From contig JAFNVH010000082.1 of the NCBI GenBank assembly GCA_017379895.1, positions 1 to 40,787 on the forward strand: a stretch of 40,787 nucleotides of DNA. The letters are read 5' to 3'. Positions within the stretch are counted from its first letter, which is position 1, and each line of letters starts with the position of its first letter. Below, in pieces: positions 1 to 8,662 of the stretch. The DNA is from Rikenellaceae bacterium (lineage in GTDB: Bacteria; Bacteroidota; Bacteroidia; Bacteroidales; Rikenellaceae). A program made the translations under genes and the position numbers. The notes under the pieces are model-generated. The model was not told where the DNA came from. It saw nothing but the letters and a program-made list of their open reading frames with translations, and made no database searches.

Positions 1-57
1 ATGCAGAAGGCTATCGACGTTGCAGTTGAGTTGATCAAAAATGAGTTGAACAAATAA
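1..57 (+). CDS. 3' end of an unidentified gene (partial)
   Basis: The reading frame is open from the first base and ends at TAA 55-57. The 18 visible residues are amphipathic ([13 protein letters not shown]) and look like a C-terminal helix. The first codon is ATG, but it may be an internal methionine because the gene probably begins before the window. It ends 17 bases before gpmI on the same strand, so the two could be co-transcribed. Too little is visible to name a family. Confidence 0.55.
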   Translation: MQKAIDVAVELIKNELNK

Positions 58-74
58 AAAAGATAAAAAACACA

Positions 75-1604
75 ATGGAAAACAAGAAGGTTTTGCTGAT
101 GATCCTCGATGGTTGGGGTATCGGCAACAAAACTAAGGGCGATGTGATCTACACGGTCAATCCTCCCTATATTTCGGCTATGACCGAGAAGTATCCTCAC
201 GCTGAGTTGCGTACCGATGGCGAGAATGTTGGTCTGCCCAACGGTCAGATGGGTAACTCGGAGGTGGGCCACCTCAACATTGGTGCAGGTCGCATCGTTT
301 ATCAGGATCTGGTGAAGATCAACCGCGCAGCAGCCGATGGCTCGATTATGCAGAACAAGGAGATCGTTGCAGCGTTCGAGTATGCTAAGGCTAACGGTGT
401 GAATGTTCATTTTATGGGTCTGGTATCGGACGGTGGCGTTCACTCGTCGCTTGATCACCTCTTCACGCTGTGCAACATTTCGAAGGAGTACGGCATCGAG
501 AATACCTTTGTTCACTGCTTTATGGACGGTCGAGATACCGATCCTCGCAGCGGTAAGGGTTTTATCGAGCAGTTGGAGAATCACTTGGCAAAGTCGACCG
601 GTCGCATCGCGTCGATCATCGGTCGCTACTATGCAATGGACCGCGATAAGCGTTGGGAGCGTGTGAAGATCGCTTACGATCAGTTGGTTAATGGTGTTGG
701 CGAGCCCGCGAGCGATATGGTCGAGGCTATGCAGAAGTCGTATGACGAGGGCGTTACCGACGAGTTCGTTAAGCCTATCGTTGCAATCGACGCTGAGGGT
801 CAGGTTATCGGTACGATTAAGCCTAATGACGTTGTGATCTTCTTCAACTACCGTAACGACCGCGCTAAGGAGTTGACTATCGTGCTGACTCAGGAGGATA
901 TGCCAGAGGAGGGTATGAAGACTATGCCGCTGTACTACTGCTGTATGACTCCCTATGATGCTAAGTTCGAGGGTCTGCACATCCTATTCGATAAAGAGAA
1001 CGTGCAGAATACCATCGGCGAGTACGTGTCGAAGCAGGGCTTGAAGCAGCTGCGTATTGCTGAGACTGAGAAATATGCTCACGTTACCTTCTTCCTCAAC
1101 GGCGGTCGCGAGGAGCTGTTCGAGAATGAGGAGCGTATCTTGGTTGCATCGCCTAAGGTTGCTACCTACGATTTGCAGCCCGAGATGAGCGCTTACGAGG
1201 TTAAGGATAAGTTGGTAGAGGCTTTGGGCGAGCAGAAGTATGACTTCATCTGCTTGAATTTCGCTAATGGTGATATGGTTGGTCACACGGGTATCTACGA
1301 CGCTATTGTTAAGGCTGTTAAGGCGGTTGATGAGTGCGTTGAGGCTGTTGTTGAGGCTGCTGTTGCTAATGGCTATGAGGTTGTGCAGATCGCTGACCAC
1401 GGTAATGCTGATAACGCTATTAACGAGGACGGCTCGGCAAATACTGCTCACTCGCTGAATCCCGTGCCCATCGTGATTGTTTCGGATCGCGTAGCAAAGG
1501 TTGAGAACGGTGTTCTGGCTGATGTAGCTCCGACCGTTTTGAAGTTGATGGGCTTGGAGCAGCCTGAGGAGATGACCGGTAAGGCTTTGGTTGAGTTCAA
1601 GTAG
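75..1604 (+). CDS. gpmI: 2,3-bisphosphoglycerate-independent phosphoglycerate mutase
   Basis: Interconverts 3- and 2-phosphoglycerate in glycolysis and gluconeogenesis. It is a cytosolic enzyme of the alkaline-phosphatase superfamily with two metal ions. The 509 residues match the usual family length. The N-terminal metal-binding motif LDGWG is at residues 11-15 and the phosphoserine motif GNSEVGH at 60-66, with Ser62 the likely nucleophile. [10 protein letters not shown] near 150 and the late metal ligands ADHGNAD near 442 are intact. The start is ATG 75. Codon use is strongly biased (GTT, GCT, GAG), as expected for a highly expressed gene. A clear terminator follows at 1633-1670. Confidence 0.98.
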   Translation: MENKKVLLMILDGWGIGNKTKGDVIYTVNPPYISAMTEKYPHAELRTDGENVGLPNGQMGNSEVGHLNIGAGRIVYQDLVKINRAAADGSIMQNKEIVAAFEYAKANGVNVHFMGLVSDGGVHSSLDHLFTLCNISKEYGIENTFVHCFMDGRDTDPRSGKGFIEQLENHLAKSTGRIASIIGRYYAMDRDKRWERVKIAYDQLVNGVGEPASDMVEAMQKSYDEGVTDEFVKPIVAIDAEGQVIGTIKPNDVVIFFNYRNDRAKELTIVLTQEDMPEEGMKTMPLYYCCMTPYDAKFEGLHILFDKENVQNTIGEYVSKQGLKQLRIAETEKYAHVTFFLNGGREELFENEERILVASPKVATYDLQPEMSAYEVKDKLVEALGEQKYDFICLNFANGDMVGHTGIYDAIVKAVKAVDECVEAVVEAAVANGYEVVQIADHGNADNAINEDGSANTAHSLNPVPIVIVSDRVAKVENGVLADVAPTVLKLMGLEQPEEMTGKALVEFK

Positions 1605-1632
1605 GCTAAGGCTGAAATAACTTGATAATCTA

Positions 1633-1670
1633 GTGGGGACTGAGATAGTATCTTAGTCCCCACAATTTTT
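1633..1670 (+). terminator. Rho-independent terminator of gpmI
   Basis: A 31-base hairpin has arms GTGGGGACT... and ...AGTCCCCAC (1633-1663) and is followed by AATTTTT. It sits 28 bases after the gpmI stop. Confidence 0.85.
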
Positions 1671-1678
1671 GTAAAAGA

Positions 1679-1710
1679 AAAGCGCAACGGTACGAATCCT
1701 GTTGCGCTTT
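1679..1710 (-). terminator. Terminator of the small minus-strand gene
   Basis: Perfect 10-base arms AAAGCGCAAC / GTTGCGCTTT at 1679-1688 and 1701-1710. On the minus strand the hairpin is followed by CTTTTCTTTTAC. It lies 10 bases beyond the stop of the small gene at 1720, which supports that gene being real. Confidence 0.75.
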
Positions 1711-1719
1711 GTTGTATAG

Positions 1720-1869
1720 TTATCTTTTGTGTCTTCGATGATCAATCGGATCGATCATACGTCTGCGACGACGACGCTTGACGGCAATAGCAATCAGTGT
1801 AATCGTCAGCGCAATTACACCCAAGGCAAGCAGCATAAAAATAAAATCAATGGTAGTTTGATCGATCAT
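1720..1869 (-). CDS. Small single-pass membrane protein with an Arg-rich tail (49 aa)
   Basis: I do not recognise a family. From the internal ATG at 1869 it reads MIDQTTIDFIF, then one hydrophobic segment (about residues 8-30), then KRRRRRRMIDP and a second basic cluster at the C-terminus. The positive-inside rule puts the tail in the cytoplasm. An upstream in-frame ATG at 1911 is unlikely to be used, because a consensus -7 box (CAAATATA on the plus strand, 1899-1906) lies between the two and would put the transcript start near 1892. A dedicated terminator follows. Box, hydrophobic core and terminator together argue for a real gene despite its size. Confidence 0.6.
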   Translation of the reverse strand: MIDQTTIDFIFMLLALGVIALTITLIAIAVKRRRRRRMIDPIDHRRHKR

Positions 1870-1898
1870 TTCGAACTCTTTATCTGTTTTGTGGACTA

Positions 1899-1906
1899 CA
1901 AATATA
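1899..1906 (-). promoter_or_regulatory. Bacteroidetes -7 box (TATATTTG) of the small membrane protein gene
   Basis: On the minus strand it reads TATATTTG, matching TAnnTTTG, 29 bases before the proposed ATG at 1869. I see no TTTG at the ideal 19-20 base spacing. Confidence 0.6.
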
Positions 1907-2066
1907 CGCAAAAAACTTTCAAACCACCTTTGTTCATAAGAATTTTACAGAAAAAGACGCGTAACAAGTTCAAAGGGCTGTTGTTGTAAGCGAGAATGTC
2001 AAGTGGTAACGTCGAAGTGTTTGTTGTGGCTGCTTTTTTGCTGAAAAATGTCGGTTAGACTGATGG

Positions 2067-2093
2067 TTGGCTAAAATAAATTTAGTATATTTG
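2067..2093 (+). promoter_or_regulatory. Promoter of the outer-membrane barrel/phoH run
   Basis: TATATTTG at 2086-2093 fits the -7 consensus. TTG at 2067-2069 is a possible -33 element, but the 16-base spacing is short. It is 34 bases before the ATG at 2128. Confidence 0.6.
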
Positions 2094-2127
2094 CCGTTAA
2101 GTTTAACGAAGTTAAATTTTTTGTACT

Positions 2128-2736
2128 ATGAAGAAGTTGATATTATTCGTAGCGGCTCTTATGATTGGACTGGGAGCGCAGGCTGGCAACTCGCTTAAAT
2201 GGGGAGTGAAGGCTGGTTTGAATTATCATACTGTGGGCGAGCCTACAAATCTGGGAAGAGATATAGTTGATGCCAAAAACAGAGTGGGCTGGCACGCTGG
2301 TTTGCAGGCGTCGTGGCAGGTGTCGCGTGTATTTACAATTGATCCCGAGTTGGTGTTTTCGCGCAACTCGTACAATTTGATCCCAAGTGTTGGTACGGGT
2401 GGAATTGCCTACCTCAATACGATTGATGTGCCTGTTATTTTGGGAGTGAAACTCATTGGCCCGTTGAAGTTGCAGGGCGGTATCAATATCAATGTGATGA
2501 CCGATAGTGGTGTGAAGGGTGAGGATAAACCGTTCCGTTTTTCAGCGTCAACGCAGGCATTGGGTTATCTGCTTGGTATCGGCGTCGATTTGGGCCACTT
2601 CAATATTGTGGCTCGTTATAATGGCTTCTTCCGTCAGAGCGAGAGTAGCGTGGCGTTCAATAAGGTGCAGACGACCGACGATCTGATGAAGATGCAGGTG
2701 AGTACGTGGCAACTTGGCGTAGGATTCTACTTCTAA
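2128..2736 (+). CDS. Outer-membrane beta-barrel protein (PorT-like)
   Basis: A 202-residue protein with a signal peptide (MKKLILFVAALMIGLGAQA, cleavage after residue 19). It then has alternating hydrophobic strands: GVKAGLNYHTV, WHAGLQASWQV, VPVILGVKLI and IGVDLGHFNIVARYNGFF. It ends in WQLGVGFYF, a terminal aromatic residue typical of barrels inserted by BamA. This architecture matches the small eight-strand PorT-like outer-membrane proteins of Bacteroidetes. The cargo or role cannot be told from sequence. It stands 10 bases before phoH and may share its transcript. Confidence 0.85.
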   Translation: MKKLILFVAALMIGLGAQAGNSLKWGVKAGLNYHTVGEPTNLGRDIVDAKNRVGWHAGLQASWQVSRVFTIDPELVFSRNSYNLIPSVGTGGIAYLNTIDVPVILGVKLIGPLKLQGGININVMTDSGVKGEDKPFRFSASTQALGYLLGIGVDLGHFNIVARYNGFFRQSESSVAFNKVQTTDDLMKMQVSTWQLGVGFYF

Positions 2737-2746
2737 ACAACAATTG

Positions 2747-3730
2747 ATGACAGAAAAGACGTTACATATTGACGGGGCAGATCCCCGAGAGTTATTTGGC
2801 GCGCAGGATACCTATCTCGAAATGATTCGAGAGCAGTATCCTGCACTCCGTATTGTCGCGCGTGGCTCGAAAGTGAAGGTGATGGGCGAGGATCGACTGA
2901 TCTCGCAATTCGTTAAGCGTTTCGAGCAGTTCGAGGCCTATTACGACAAATATGGCCACGTGTCGAAGGAGGTGATTCGTCAATGTTTTGGTACGGCTGG
3001 AATGGCGGCCGATGAGCGCCCTGCGGCTGATGGCGACGTGATAGTCTATGGCAATAATGGAAATATCATTCGTGCCCGTACGGCGAATCAGTGTCGATTG
3101 GTCGAACTATTTGAGAAGAATGATCTGCTGTTTGCCGTAGGCCCTGCGGGTTCGGGTAAAACCTATACGGCGATTGCGCTGGCAGTGCGTGCACTGAAAG
3201 AGAAACAGGTGCGTCGCGTGATTCTGACTCGTCCGGCTGTCGAAGCGGGCGAGAAATTGGGTTTCCTCCCTGGTGATATGAAGGAGAAACTGGATCCATA
3301 TCTGCAACCGCTGTATGATGCGCTGAATGATATGATTCCTGCGGCAAAGTTGTCGAAATATATGGAGGAGGGTACCGTTCAAATTGCTCCGCTGGCATAT
3401 ATGCGCGGTCGCACGCTGGATAACGCTTTTGTGATTCTTGACGAGGCACAAAACACCACGTTACCGCAGATCAAGATGTTCTTGACGCGTATGGGTCGCA
3501 ATGCCAAGTTTATCGTTACGGGCGACGTGACCCAGATCGATCTTCCGAAGGCGGGAGATTCGGGTTTGTTGCGTGCGATGAAGATGGTCGATAATATCCA
3601 AGGCATCGCCTCGGTCGAGTTCGACAAGAGCGACATTGTGCGCCACCCGCTGGTGAAACACATTGTAGAGGCTTTCGAAAAGCGTGCCACAATGGAAGAT
3701 GCGTTGAAAAATCGTGAAACAAAAAAGTAA
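2747..3730 (+). CDS. PhoH family ATPase
   Basis: A cytosolic P-loop ATPase of the PhoH/YbeZ family, whose members are tied to RNA and ribosome handling in other bacteria. Of 327 residues, the first 100 or so form the N-terminal region (RNA-binding-like). Walker A GPAGSGKT is at 132-139, followed by RPAVEAGEKLGFLPG, a family signature, and Walker B FVILDEAQN around 228-236. The sensor TGDVTQIDLP follows. A TTG at 2744 lies directly before ATG 2747, and ATG is the preferred start. The gene lies between the barrel gene (10-base gap) and purC (23-base gap). No YbeY gene follows, unlike the proteobacterial arrangement. Confidence 0.93.
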   Translation: MTEKTLHIDGADPRELFGAQDTYLEMIREQYPALRIVARGSKVKVMGEDRLISQFVKRFEQFEAYYDKYGHVSKEVIRQCFGTAGMAADERPAADGDVIVYGNNGNIIRARTANQCRLVELFEKNDLLFAVGPAGSGKTYTAIALAVRALKEKQVRRVILTRPAVEAGEKLGFLPGDMKEKLDPYLQPLYDALNDMIPAAKLSKYMEEGTVQIAPLAYMRGRTLDNAFVILDEAQNTTLPQIKMFLTRMGRNAKFIVTGDVTQIDLPKAGDSGLLRAMKMVDNIQGIASVEFDKSDIVRHPLVKHIVEAFEKRATMEDALKNRETKK

Positions 3731-3753
3731 CAACTAAATAAACGAAAAAGAAA

Positions 3754-4707
3754 ATGAGTGCAATTGTAAAAACCGATTTTAATTTTGAGGGTCAGAAGAG
3801 CCTCTACGTTGGTAAGGTGCGCGATGTGTATGATATCGACGACAAGTATTTGGTGATGGTCGTAACTGACCGTATCTCGGCATTTGATGTGGTGCTACCC
3901 GAGGGTATTCCCTATAAGGGTCAGGTGCTGAACCAGATTGCGGCTAAGTTCCTCGATGCGACATCAGATATCTGCCCCAACTGGAAAATTGCGTCGCCCG
4001 ATCCTATGGTTACCGTAGGTTACAAGTGCGAGACTTTCCCCGTTGAGATGATCGTACGTGGTTATCTGACCGGTAGCTCGTGGCGTGACTATAAGGCTGG
4101 TGCACGTGAGATCTGTGGCGTGAAGTTGCCCGAGGGTATGCGCGAGCACGAGCGTTTCCCGCAGCCTATCATCACTCCCACAACCAAGGCTGAGATCGGT
4201 GCTCACGACCAGAATATCTCGAAAGAGGAGATCATCGCTCGTGGTTTGGTATCGAAGGAGGACTACGAGGTATTGGAGCGTTATGCTTTGGCATTGTTCG
4301 AGCGTGGCTCGCAGATGGCAGCTGAGCGCGGCCTGATCTTGGTTGATACCAAGTATGAGTTCGGTAAGCGCGATGGCGAGATCACGCTGATCGATGAGAT
4401 CCATACTCCCGATTCGTCGCGTTATTTCTATGCCGCAGGTTACGAGGAGCGTTTCGCTCGCGGTGAGCAGCAGCGTCAGTTGTCGAAGGAGTTCGTTCGT
4501 GAGTGGCTGATGGCTAATGGCTTCCAGGGTCAGGAGGGTGCCGAGGTTCCCGAAATGACTCCCGAAATCGTAGGCAGCATCTCGGATCGCTACATCGAGC
4601 TGTATGAGAACATTACGGGCGAGAAGTTCGATAAGGGCGAGGCTAATGGCGACCGTATGGAGCGTATGCAGGCTAACATCGCAAATATGATTGCTCGTCT
4701 GCGCTAA
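3754..4707 (+). CDS. purC: Phosphoribosylaminoimidazole-succinocarboxamide synthase (SAICAR synthase)
   Basis: Joins aspartate to CAIR using ATP in de novo purine synthesis, in the cytosol. It is 317 residues long, the longer form common in Bacteroidetes. The N-terminal ATP-binding part has [10 protein letters not shown] (18-27) and [11 protein letters not shown]. It is followed by [15 protein letters not shown], the SAICAR synthase signature region, and VDTKYEFG with [12 protein letters not shown]. Start is ATG 3754, 23 bases after phoH. No purine-regulatory element is visible upstream. Confidence 0.96.
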   Translation: MSAIVKTDFNFEGQKSLYVGKVRDVYDIDDKYLVMVVTDRISAFDVVLPEGIPYKGQVLNQIAAKFLDATSDICPNWKIASPDPMVTVGYKCETFPVEMIVRGYLTGSSWRDYKAGAREICGVKLPEGMREHERFPQPIITPTTKAEIGAHDQNISKEEIIARGLVSKEDYEVLERYALALFERGSQMAAERGLILVDTKYEFGKRDGEITLIDEIHTPDSSRYFYAAGYEERFARGEQQRQLSKEFVREWLMANGFQGQEGAEVPEMTPEIVGSISDRYIELYENITGEKFDKGEANGDRMERMQANIANMIARLR

Positions 4708-4746
4708 AACTAAATTGATAACTAAAACCTTAAAAACTAATAAACT

Positions 4747-6210
4747 ATGAACAAGAATTTGGCGGCACTTGAGCCGCAGTTGGTTTGGAAACATTTCCAG
4801 GATTTATGCCAGATACCTCACCCCTCGTTTCACGAGGAGGCGATTCGTGCTCACATCATCGCTTTTGCTAAGGAGCAGGGCTTGGAAGTAATGGAGGACG
4901 AGGCTCACAACGTATTGGTTCGCAAACCCGCAACCGAGGGTATGGAGGATCGCAAGGGTATCGTTTTGCAGGCTCACGTTGATATGGTTCCTCAGAAGAA
5001 TGGCGATAAGGTATTCGATTTTGAGAAGGACGCTATCGAGGCTTACATCGACGGCGATTGGGTAACTGCTAACGGCACTACGCTTGGCTCGGACAATGGT
5101 ATCGGTGTAGCAGCTATTATGGCTGTTTTGGAGTCGAAAGATATCAAGCACGGTGCTATCGAGGCTCTGTTCACTGCAACTGAGGAGTCGGGTATGCACG
5201 GTGCATTCGGTTTGAAGGGCGGCTTGTTGAAGGGCGACGTTCTGTTGAACCTTGACTCGGAGACCGAGGGTGAGTTGTATGTTGGATGCGCAGGTGGTTT
5301 GGACGCAAGCACAACTTTCAACTATAAGGCTGAGGCTACTCCCGCTGAGGGTTATCGTGCTGCCGAGATCACTATCAAGGGTTTGAAGGGTGGTCACTCG
5401 GGTATCGAGATCATCTTGCAGCGTGCTAATGCTAATAAGTTGATGTTCCGTCTGATCAACGCCGTTAAGAAACAGCAGGAGTTGCTGCTTTGCTCGGTTG
5501 ATGGTGGCGGTCTGCGCAATGCAATTCCGCGCGAGGCTAAGGCTACGGTTATGGTCGAAGCTACTAAGTGGGATGAGTTCCAGAAGAAGGTTGCTGAGTT
5601 CATTGATATGGTAGTTGCTGAGTTCTCGGGTATCGAGGATTCGATCCAGATCAAGGCTGAGGAGGTTGCTGTTCCCGCTGAGATGATCGAGAAGGCTGTT
5701 GCTGAGAAGTTGGTGAAGGCAGTAGTTGCTTGCCCCGACGGTATGCAGTCGATGAGCCAGTCGATGAAGGGTCTGGTACAGACTTCGACCAACTTGGCTC
5801 GTATCGTATCGGACGGTTCGACCGTGAAACTGCACTGCTTGTTGCGAAGCTCGGTGAACAGCGAGAAGGCTGATCTGGGCGACGCTATCAGCTCGGTATT
5901 CGAGTTGGCTGGTGCTGAGGTTAAGTTGAGCGGTGGCTACGACGGCTGGAAGCCCAATATGGCATCACCCATCTTGAAGGCTATGACCGAGAGCTACGAG
6001 GCTCTGTATGGCGTAACTCCTCGCGTTGTGGGTATCCACGCAGGTTTGGAGTGCGGTATCATCGGCGGTCCCTATCCTAACTTGGATATGATCTCGTTCG
6101 GTCCGACAATCTGCTATCCTCACTCGCCCGACGAGAAGGTTGAGATTGCATCGGTTGCGAAGTTCTGGGATTTCCTTTGCCACACGCTGGGTAACGCTCC
6201 CCGTAAGTAG
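4747..6210 (+). CDS. pepD: Aminoacyl-histidine dipeptidase (M20 peptidase)
   Basis: A cytosolic zinc peptidase of the PepD/Xaa-His dipeptidase group (M20C), which hydrolyses dipeptides. The 487 residues are the usual length. Metal ligands are visible: His77 and Asp79 in QAHVDMV, Asp116 in LGSDNGIG, and the Glu pair ATEESG (146-147). A lid/dimerisation domain carries KGLKGGHSGIEI. The C-terminal HAGLECGIIGG and PHSPDEKVEI are family hallmarks. It follows purC by 39 bases and precedes the lipid kinase by 21, so it probably belongs to the same run. High-expression codon bias is evident. Confidence 0.95.
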   Translation: MNKNLAALEPQLVWKHFQDLCQIPHPSFHEEAIRAHIIAFAKEQGLEVMEDEAHNVLVRKPATEGMEDRKGIVLQAHVDMVPQKNGDKVFDFEKDAIEAYIDGDWVTANGTTLGSDNGIGVAAIMAVLESKDIKHGAIEALFTATEESGMHGAFGLKGGLLKGDVLLNLDSETEGELYVGCAGGLDASTTFNYKAEATPAEGYRAAEITIKGLKGGHSGIEIILQRANANKLMFRLINAVKKQQELLLCSVDGGGLRNAIPREAKATVMVEATKWDEFQKKVAEFIDMVVAEFSGIEDSIQIKAEEVAVPAEMIEKAVAEKLVKAVVACPDGMQSMSQSMKGLVQTSTNLARIVSDGSTVKLHCLLRSSVNSEKADLGDAISSVFELAGAEVKLSGGYDGWKPNMASPILKAMTESYEALYGVTPRVVGIHAGLECGIIGGPYPNLDMISFGPTICYPHSPDEKVEIASVAKFWDFLCHTLGNAPRK

Positions 6211-6231
6211 TCGAAGATAATTAGCGAGGTT

Positions 6232-7233
6232 ATGGCAGTCGAAGAAAAGTGGTTTACGGTAGTTAATCCGGTGGCAGGGCAGGGGCGTGCGCTCGAAGAC
6301 CTGCCGACGATATCGCGACTGCTACGTGAGTATAAAATTGATTGCGAGATGGTGTTTACCGAGCGTAAACACCACGCTACGCAACTTACGGTCGAGGCTG
6401 TACGTGCGGGTTATCGACGAATAATCGTAGTCGGTGGCGACGGTACGCTGCACGACGTAGTGAACGGTATCTTCATTCAGAAGGCCGTGCCGACAACCGA
6501 GATACAGGTGGCGGTTATTGCCGTTGGTACGGGCAACGATTGGATTCGTATGTTTGGCATACCGCGCAAGTACTCCGAGGCGATTCGTGCTATTGCCGAG
6601 AATCACACATTCCTGCAAGATGTGGGCGTGGTGAGCTACGAAGAGTCGAGCTATCGCCAATCGCGCTATATGCCCAATGTGGGTGGAGCGGGACTGGATG
6701 CAGCGGTGGTTCGTGGTTTCGATTCGTTGAAGGCGCGCGGTCATCGCGGACGCATACTCTATGTGCTGAGTCTGATTGCTACGTTTTTCGGTTATCGCTC
6801 GACGGGTATGCGCATTTGGGTTGATGACAAGCAGATAGTCAATGACTTGGTGTTGAGTACATCGGTCGGTATCGGCAAGTATAGTGGTGGAGGTATGATG
6901 CAAACGCCTGAGGCTGTGGCTGATGATGGGCTGTTTGACCTGACGGTGATATCGAAAATTAGATGGTATCAGGTGCCTAAGGCATTGAAGTGCTTGTTTA
7001 ATGGCGGTATCTACTCGTTGCCACAAATCAACCTTTATCGAGGTGCTAAGGTTCGTATCGAGTCGTCGCCCGAAGTGCCGATCGAGATCGATGGTGAGCA
7101 GTTGGGTACAACGCCTGTCGAATATTCGATTCTGCATCGCGCTGTTCAGGTTGTGGTGTCGGAGCGATTTCTGCAAGGTGAGTTGAAGCGTCATCCGCGT
7201 CCACGATCACGATATGGTGTACTGACGAAATAA
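6232..7233 (+). CDS. Diacylglycerol/lipid kinase family protein (YegS/DagK type)
   Basis: A 333-residue member of the DAGK catalytic-domain family (NAD-kinase-like fold), which phosphorylates diacylglycerol or related lipids at the membrane face. VVNPVAGQGRA (residues 10-20) and the nucleotide-binding motif VVGGDGTLHDVVNG (about 63-76) are clear. IAVGTGNDWIRMFG follows. The C-terminal half has GKYSGGGMMQTPEA and IEIDGEQLG, both typical. There is no signal peptide or membrane segment. Start ATG 6232 is 21 bases after pepD, and a strong terminator closes the run at 7260-7294. The exact lipid substrate is not deducible. Confidence 0.92.
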   Translation: MAVEEKWFTVVNPVAGQGRALEDLPTISRLLREYKIDCEMVFTERKHHATQLTVEAVRAGYRRIIVVGGDGTLHDVVNGIFIQKAVPTTEIQVAVIAVGTGNDWIRMFGIPRKYSEAIRAIAENHTFLQDVGVVSYEESSYRQSRYMPNVGGAGLDAAVVRGFDSLKARGHRGRILYVLSLIATFFGYRSTGMRIWVDDKQIVNDLVLSTSVGIGKYSGGGMMQTPEAVADDGLFDLTVISKIRWYQVPKALKCLFNGGIYSLPQINLYRGAKVRIESSPEVPIEIDGEQLGTTPVEYSILHRAVQVVVSERFLQGELKRHPRPRSRYGVLTK

Positions 7234-7259
7234 TTGTCGCTACAATACGTATTTAATAA

Positions 7260-7294
7260 ATAGGTGTGCTCCACAGCGGGGCACACCTATTTTC
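7260..7294 (+). terminator. Terminator of the purC-pepD-lipid kinase run
   Basis: Perfect arms ATAGGTGTGC (7260-7269) and GCACACCTAT (7281-7290), then TTTT. Confidence 0.85.
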
Positions 7295-7332
7295 GTCGGA
7301 TCGCGATCCTAAAAAGGGAGTATTGAAGTTTG

Positions 7333-7896
7333 TCAGTTTGTTTCGACTACGTCAATTTCGGTCATTATAATGCTCTCGAAATCGGCTGCGCATTGACGCT
7401 GGAACGTACCAAGCTGCGTCGAGTCGATACTGCCTGCGAGGATAGTGCCGAAGAATTGTTCAACCGATTTGTAATAGTTGTCAACCTTCTGGGCTAGACA
7501 GGTGTAGTATGCTTTGATCTGTTGGTGGGTCATTCCTTCGGGCAGGATACCCTCAGCTACGAGCTGGCGATAGGGGAACAGATGTCGCATATTGTGGGCG
7601 TCGGCCTCGAGCTGAGTGACGACGGTTTCGACAACCACCATCGTAACGGTATCATCGACCGATGGCATCTCGATAAAGGTAGCATAGACTGGATAATCAT
7701 TTTCGAGAGCTACGGCCACGTCGTCGGCGAATAGTTCCCACTCGACATCGTTCAGGTCGGTCAGATAGACCATATCGCGATAGGTGCGTAGGTCTTGGCG
7801 CATTTGGTGGCGCTGCTCGCGGTTCCATTCGCGCTGTTTGTTGCAAGAACAAAAGATCGCAGCGAGCGAGATAATGAGAAGTAATTTTTTGATCAT
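7333..7896 (-). CDS. Hypothetical lipoprotein (187 aa)
   Basis: Not a family I can name. From ATG 7896 the protein starts MIKKLLLIISLAAIFCSC and is followed by NKQ, a lipoprotein signal with the modified Cys most likely the second one, so it is probably anchored in the outer or inner membrane. The rest is soluble, polar and mainly helical (REWNREQRHQMRQDLR; THQQIKAYYTCLAQK). It includes an acidic segment with DVAVALENDYPVY. The in-frame ATG at 7950 would put 18 extra polar residues before the signal peptide and is rejected. It is convergent with the lipid kinase across the terminator. Confidence 0.75.
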   Translation of the reverse strand: MIKKLLLIISLAAIFCSCNKQREWNREQRHQMRQDLRTYRDMVYLTDLNDVEWELFADDVAVALENDYPVYATFIEMPSVDDTVTMVVVETVVTQLEADAHNMRHLFPYRQLVAEGILPEGMTHQQIKAYYTCLAQKVDNYYKSVEQFFGTILAGSIDSTQLGTFQRQCAADFESIIMTEIDVVETN

Positions 7897-8025
7897 AAGC
7901 AAAATGTTTTGTGACTGAATTGCCCATAGCGTGTCCAAACTATGTGCCAATATTGCGTGCGCGAACTTATGTGTTGATAATTTGGTCCAATCGAATGATT
8001 GGAGGGCACGATCGGGTCACAGGAC

Positions 8026-8056
8026 TTGCTACGCAATCGAAAAAGAGTTATCTTTG
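8026..8056 (+). promoter_or_regulatory. Promoter of the HAD phosphatase (near-leaderless)
   Basis: TTG 8026-8028, 20 bases, then TATCTTTG 8049-8056. The ATG starts only 5 bases after the -7 box, so the transcript should start at or next to the start codon. Confidence 0.75.
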
Positions 8057-8061
8057 CAGTG

Positions 8062-8658
8062 ATGAAGACTCTGAAAAATATTGTATTCGATCTGGGTGGT
8101 GTGGTTGTCGCCCGCGACCGTCATAAGGTGAGCCAAGAGTTTGCCGATTTCTTTGCGTTTGTATGTTGTACGCCAATGCCCGAATTTTGGGTGGAATATG
8201 ATCGCGGAACCAAAACACGTGCCGAAGTTGAGCAGATTATGGCCGAGATAAAGGGATGCTCCGTAGAGCGTTGCCACGAGGCTATGGCTGCTGCGATCGA
8301 TATCCAGGCTCCGATCCCCTGCACTGAGCAGCTGATAGCGGAGTTGAAGCAGCGAGGTTATAGACTGCTTGTGCTGAGCAATATGTCTTCGGATTTTATC
8401 GAGCACATACGACGTTTCGATGTCTATCGACAATTTGAGGGCGATGTGGTTTCGTGCGAGGAGCAGACCGTCAAGCCCGAGGCGGAGATCTATCGCATTC
8501 TGCTCGATCGTTTTGCGCTCAATCCCTCGGAGACACTATTTATCGACGACCGCGAAGCGAACCTGCGTGCGGCGGAGCAGTTTGGAATTTCGACATTCCA
8601 TTTCACTGAGCCGCGCGAGGAGTCGTGTGATCGACTGCGCGAATTATTGTTGTTGTAG
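8062..8658 (+). CDS. HAD-family hydrolase (YihX-like sugar-phosphatase group)
   Basis: A 198-residue cytosolic HAD superfamily phosphatase. The first motif is FDLGGVV (nucleophile Asp10), with Gly in place of the second Asp as in the DLGxV branch that includes the glucose-1-phosphatase YihX. Motif II is LVLSNMS (about 104-110), motif III is VKPEAEIY and motif IV is LFIDDREANL. The start at 8062 is chosen because the upstream in-frame ATG (7999) lies before the promoter. It ends 4 bases from the asnA stop on the opposite strand with no terminator between. The substrate is unknown. Confidence 0.9.
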   Translation: MKTLKNIVFDLGGVVVARDRHKVSQEFADFFAFVCCTPMPEFWVEYDRGTKTRAEVEQIMAEIKGCSVERCHEAMAAAIDIQAPIPCTEQLIAELKQRGYRLLVLSNMSSDFIEHIRRFDVYRQFEGDVVSCEEQTVKPEAEIYRILLDRFALNPSETLFIDDREANLRAAEQFGISTFHFTEPREESCDRLRELLLL

Positions 8659-8662
8659 GGGA

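Noticed and set aside
4804..5835. 343-residue minus-strand open frame opposite pepD
   Set aside because: Same codon-bias shadow. It has no start signal, promoter box or recognisable motif, while pepD carries all zinc ligands.
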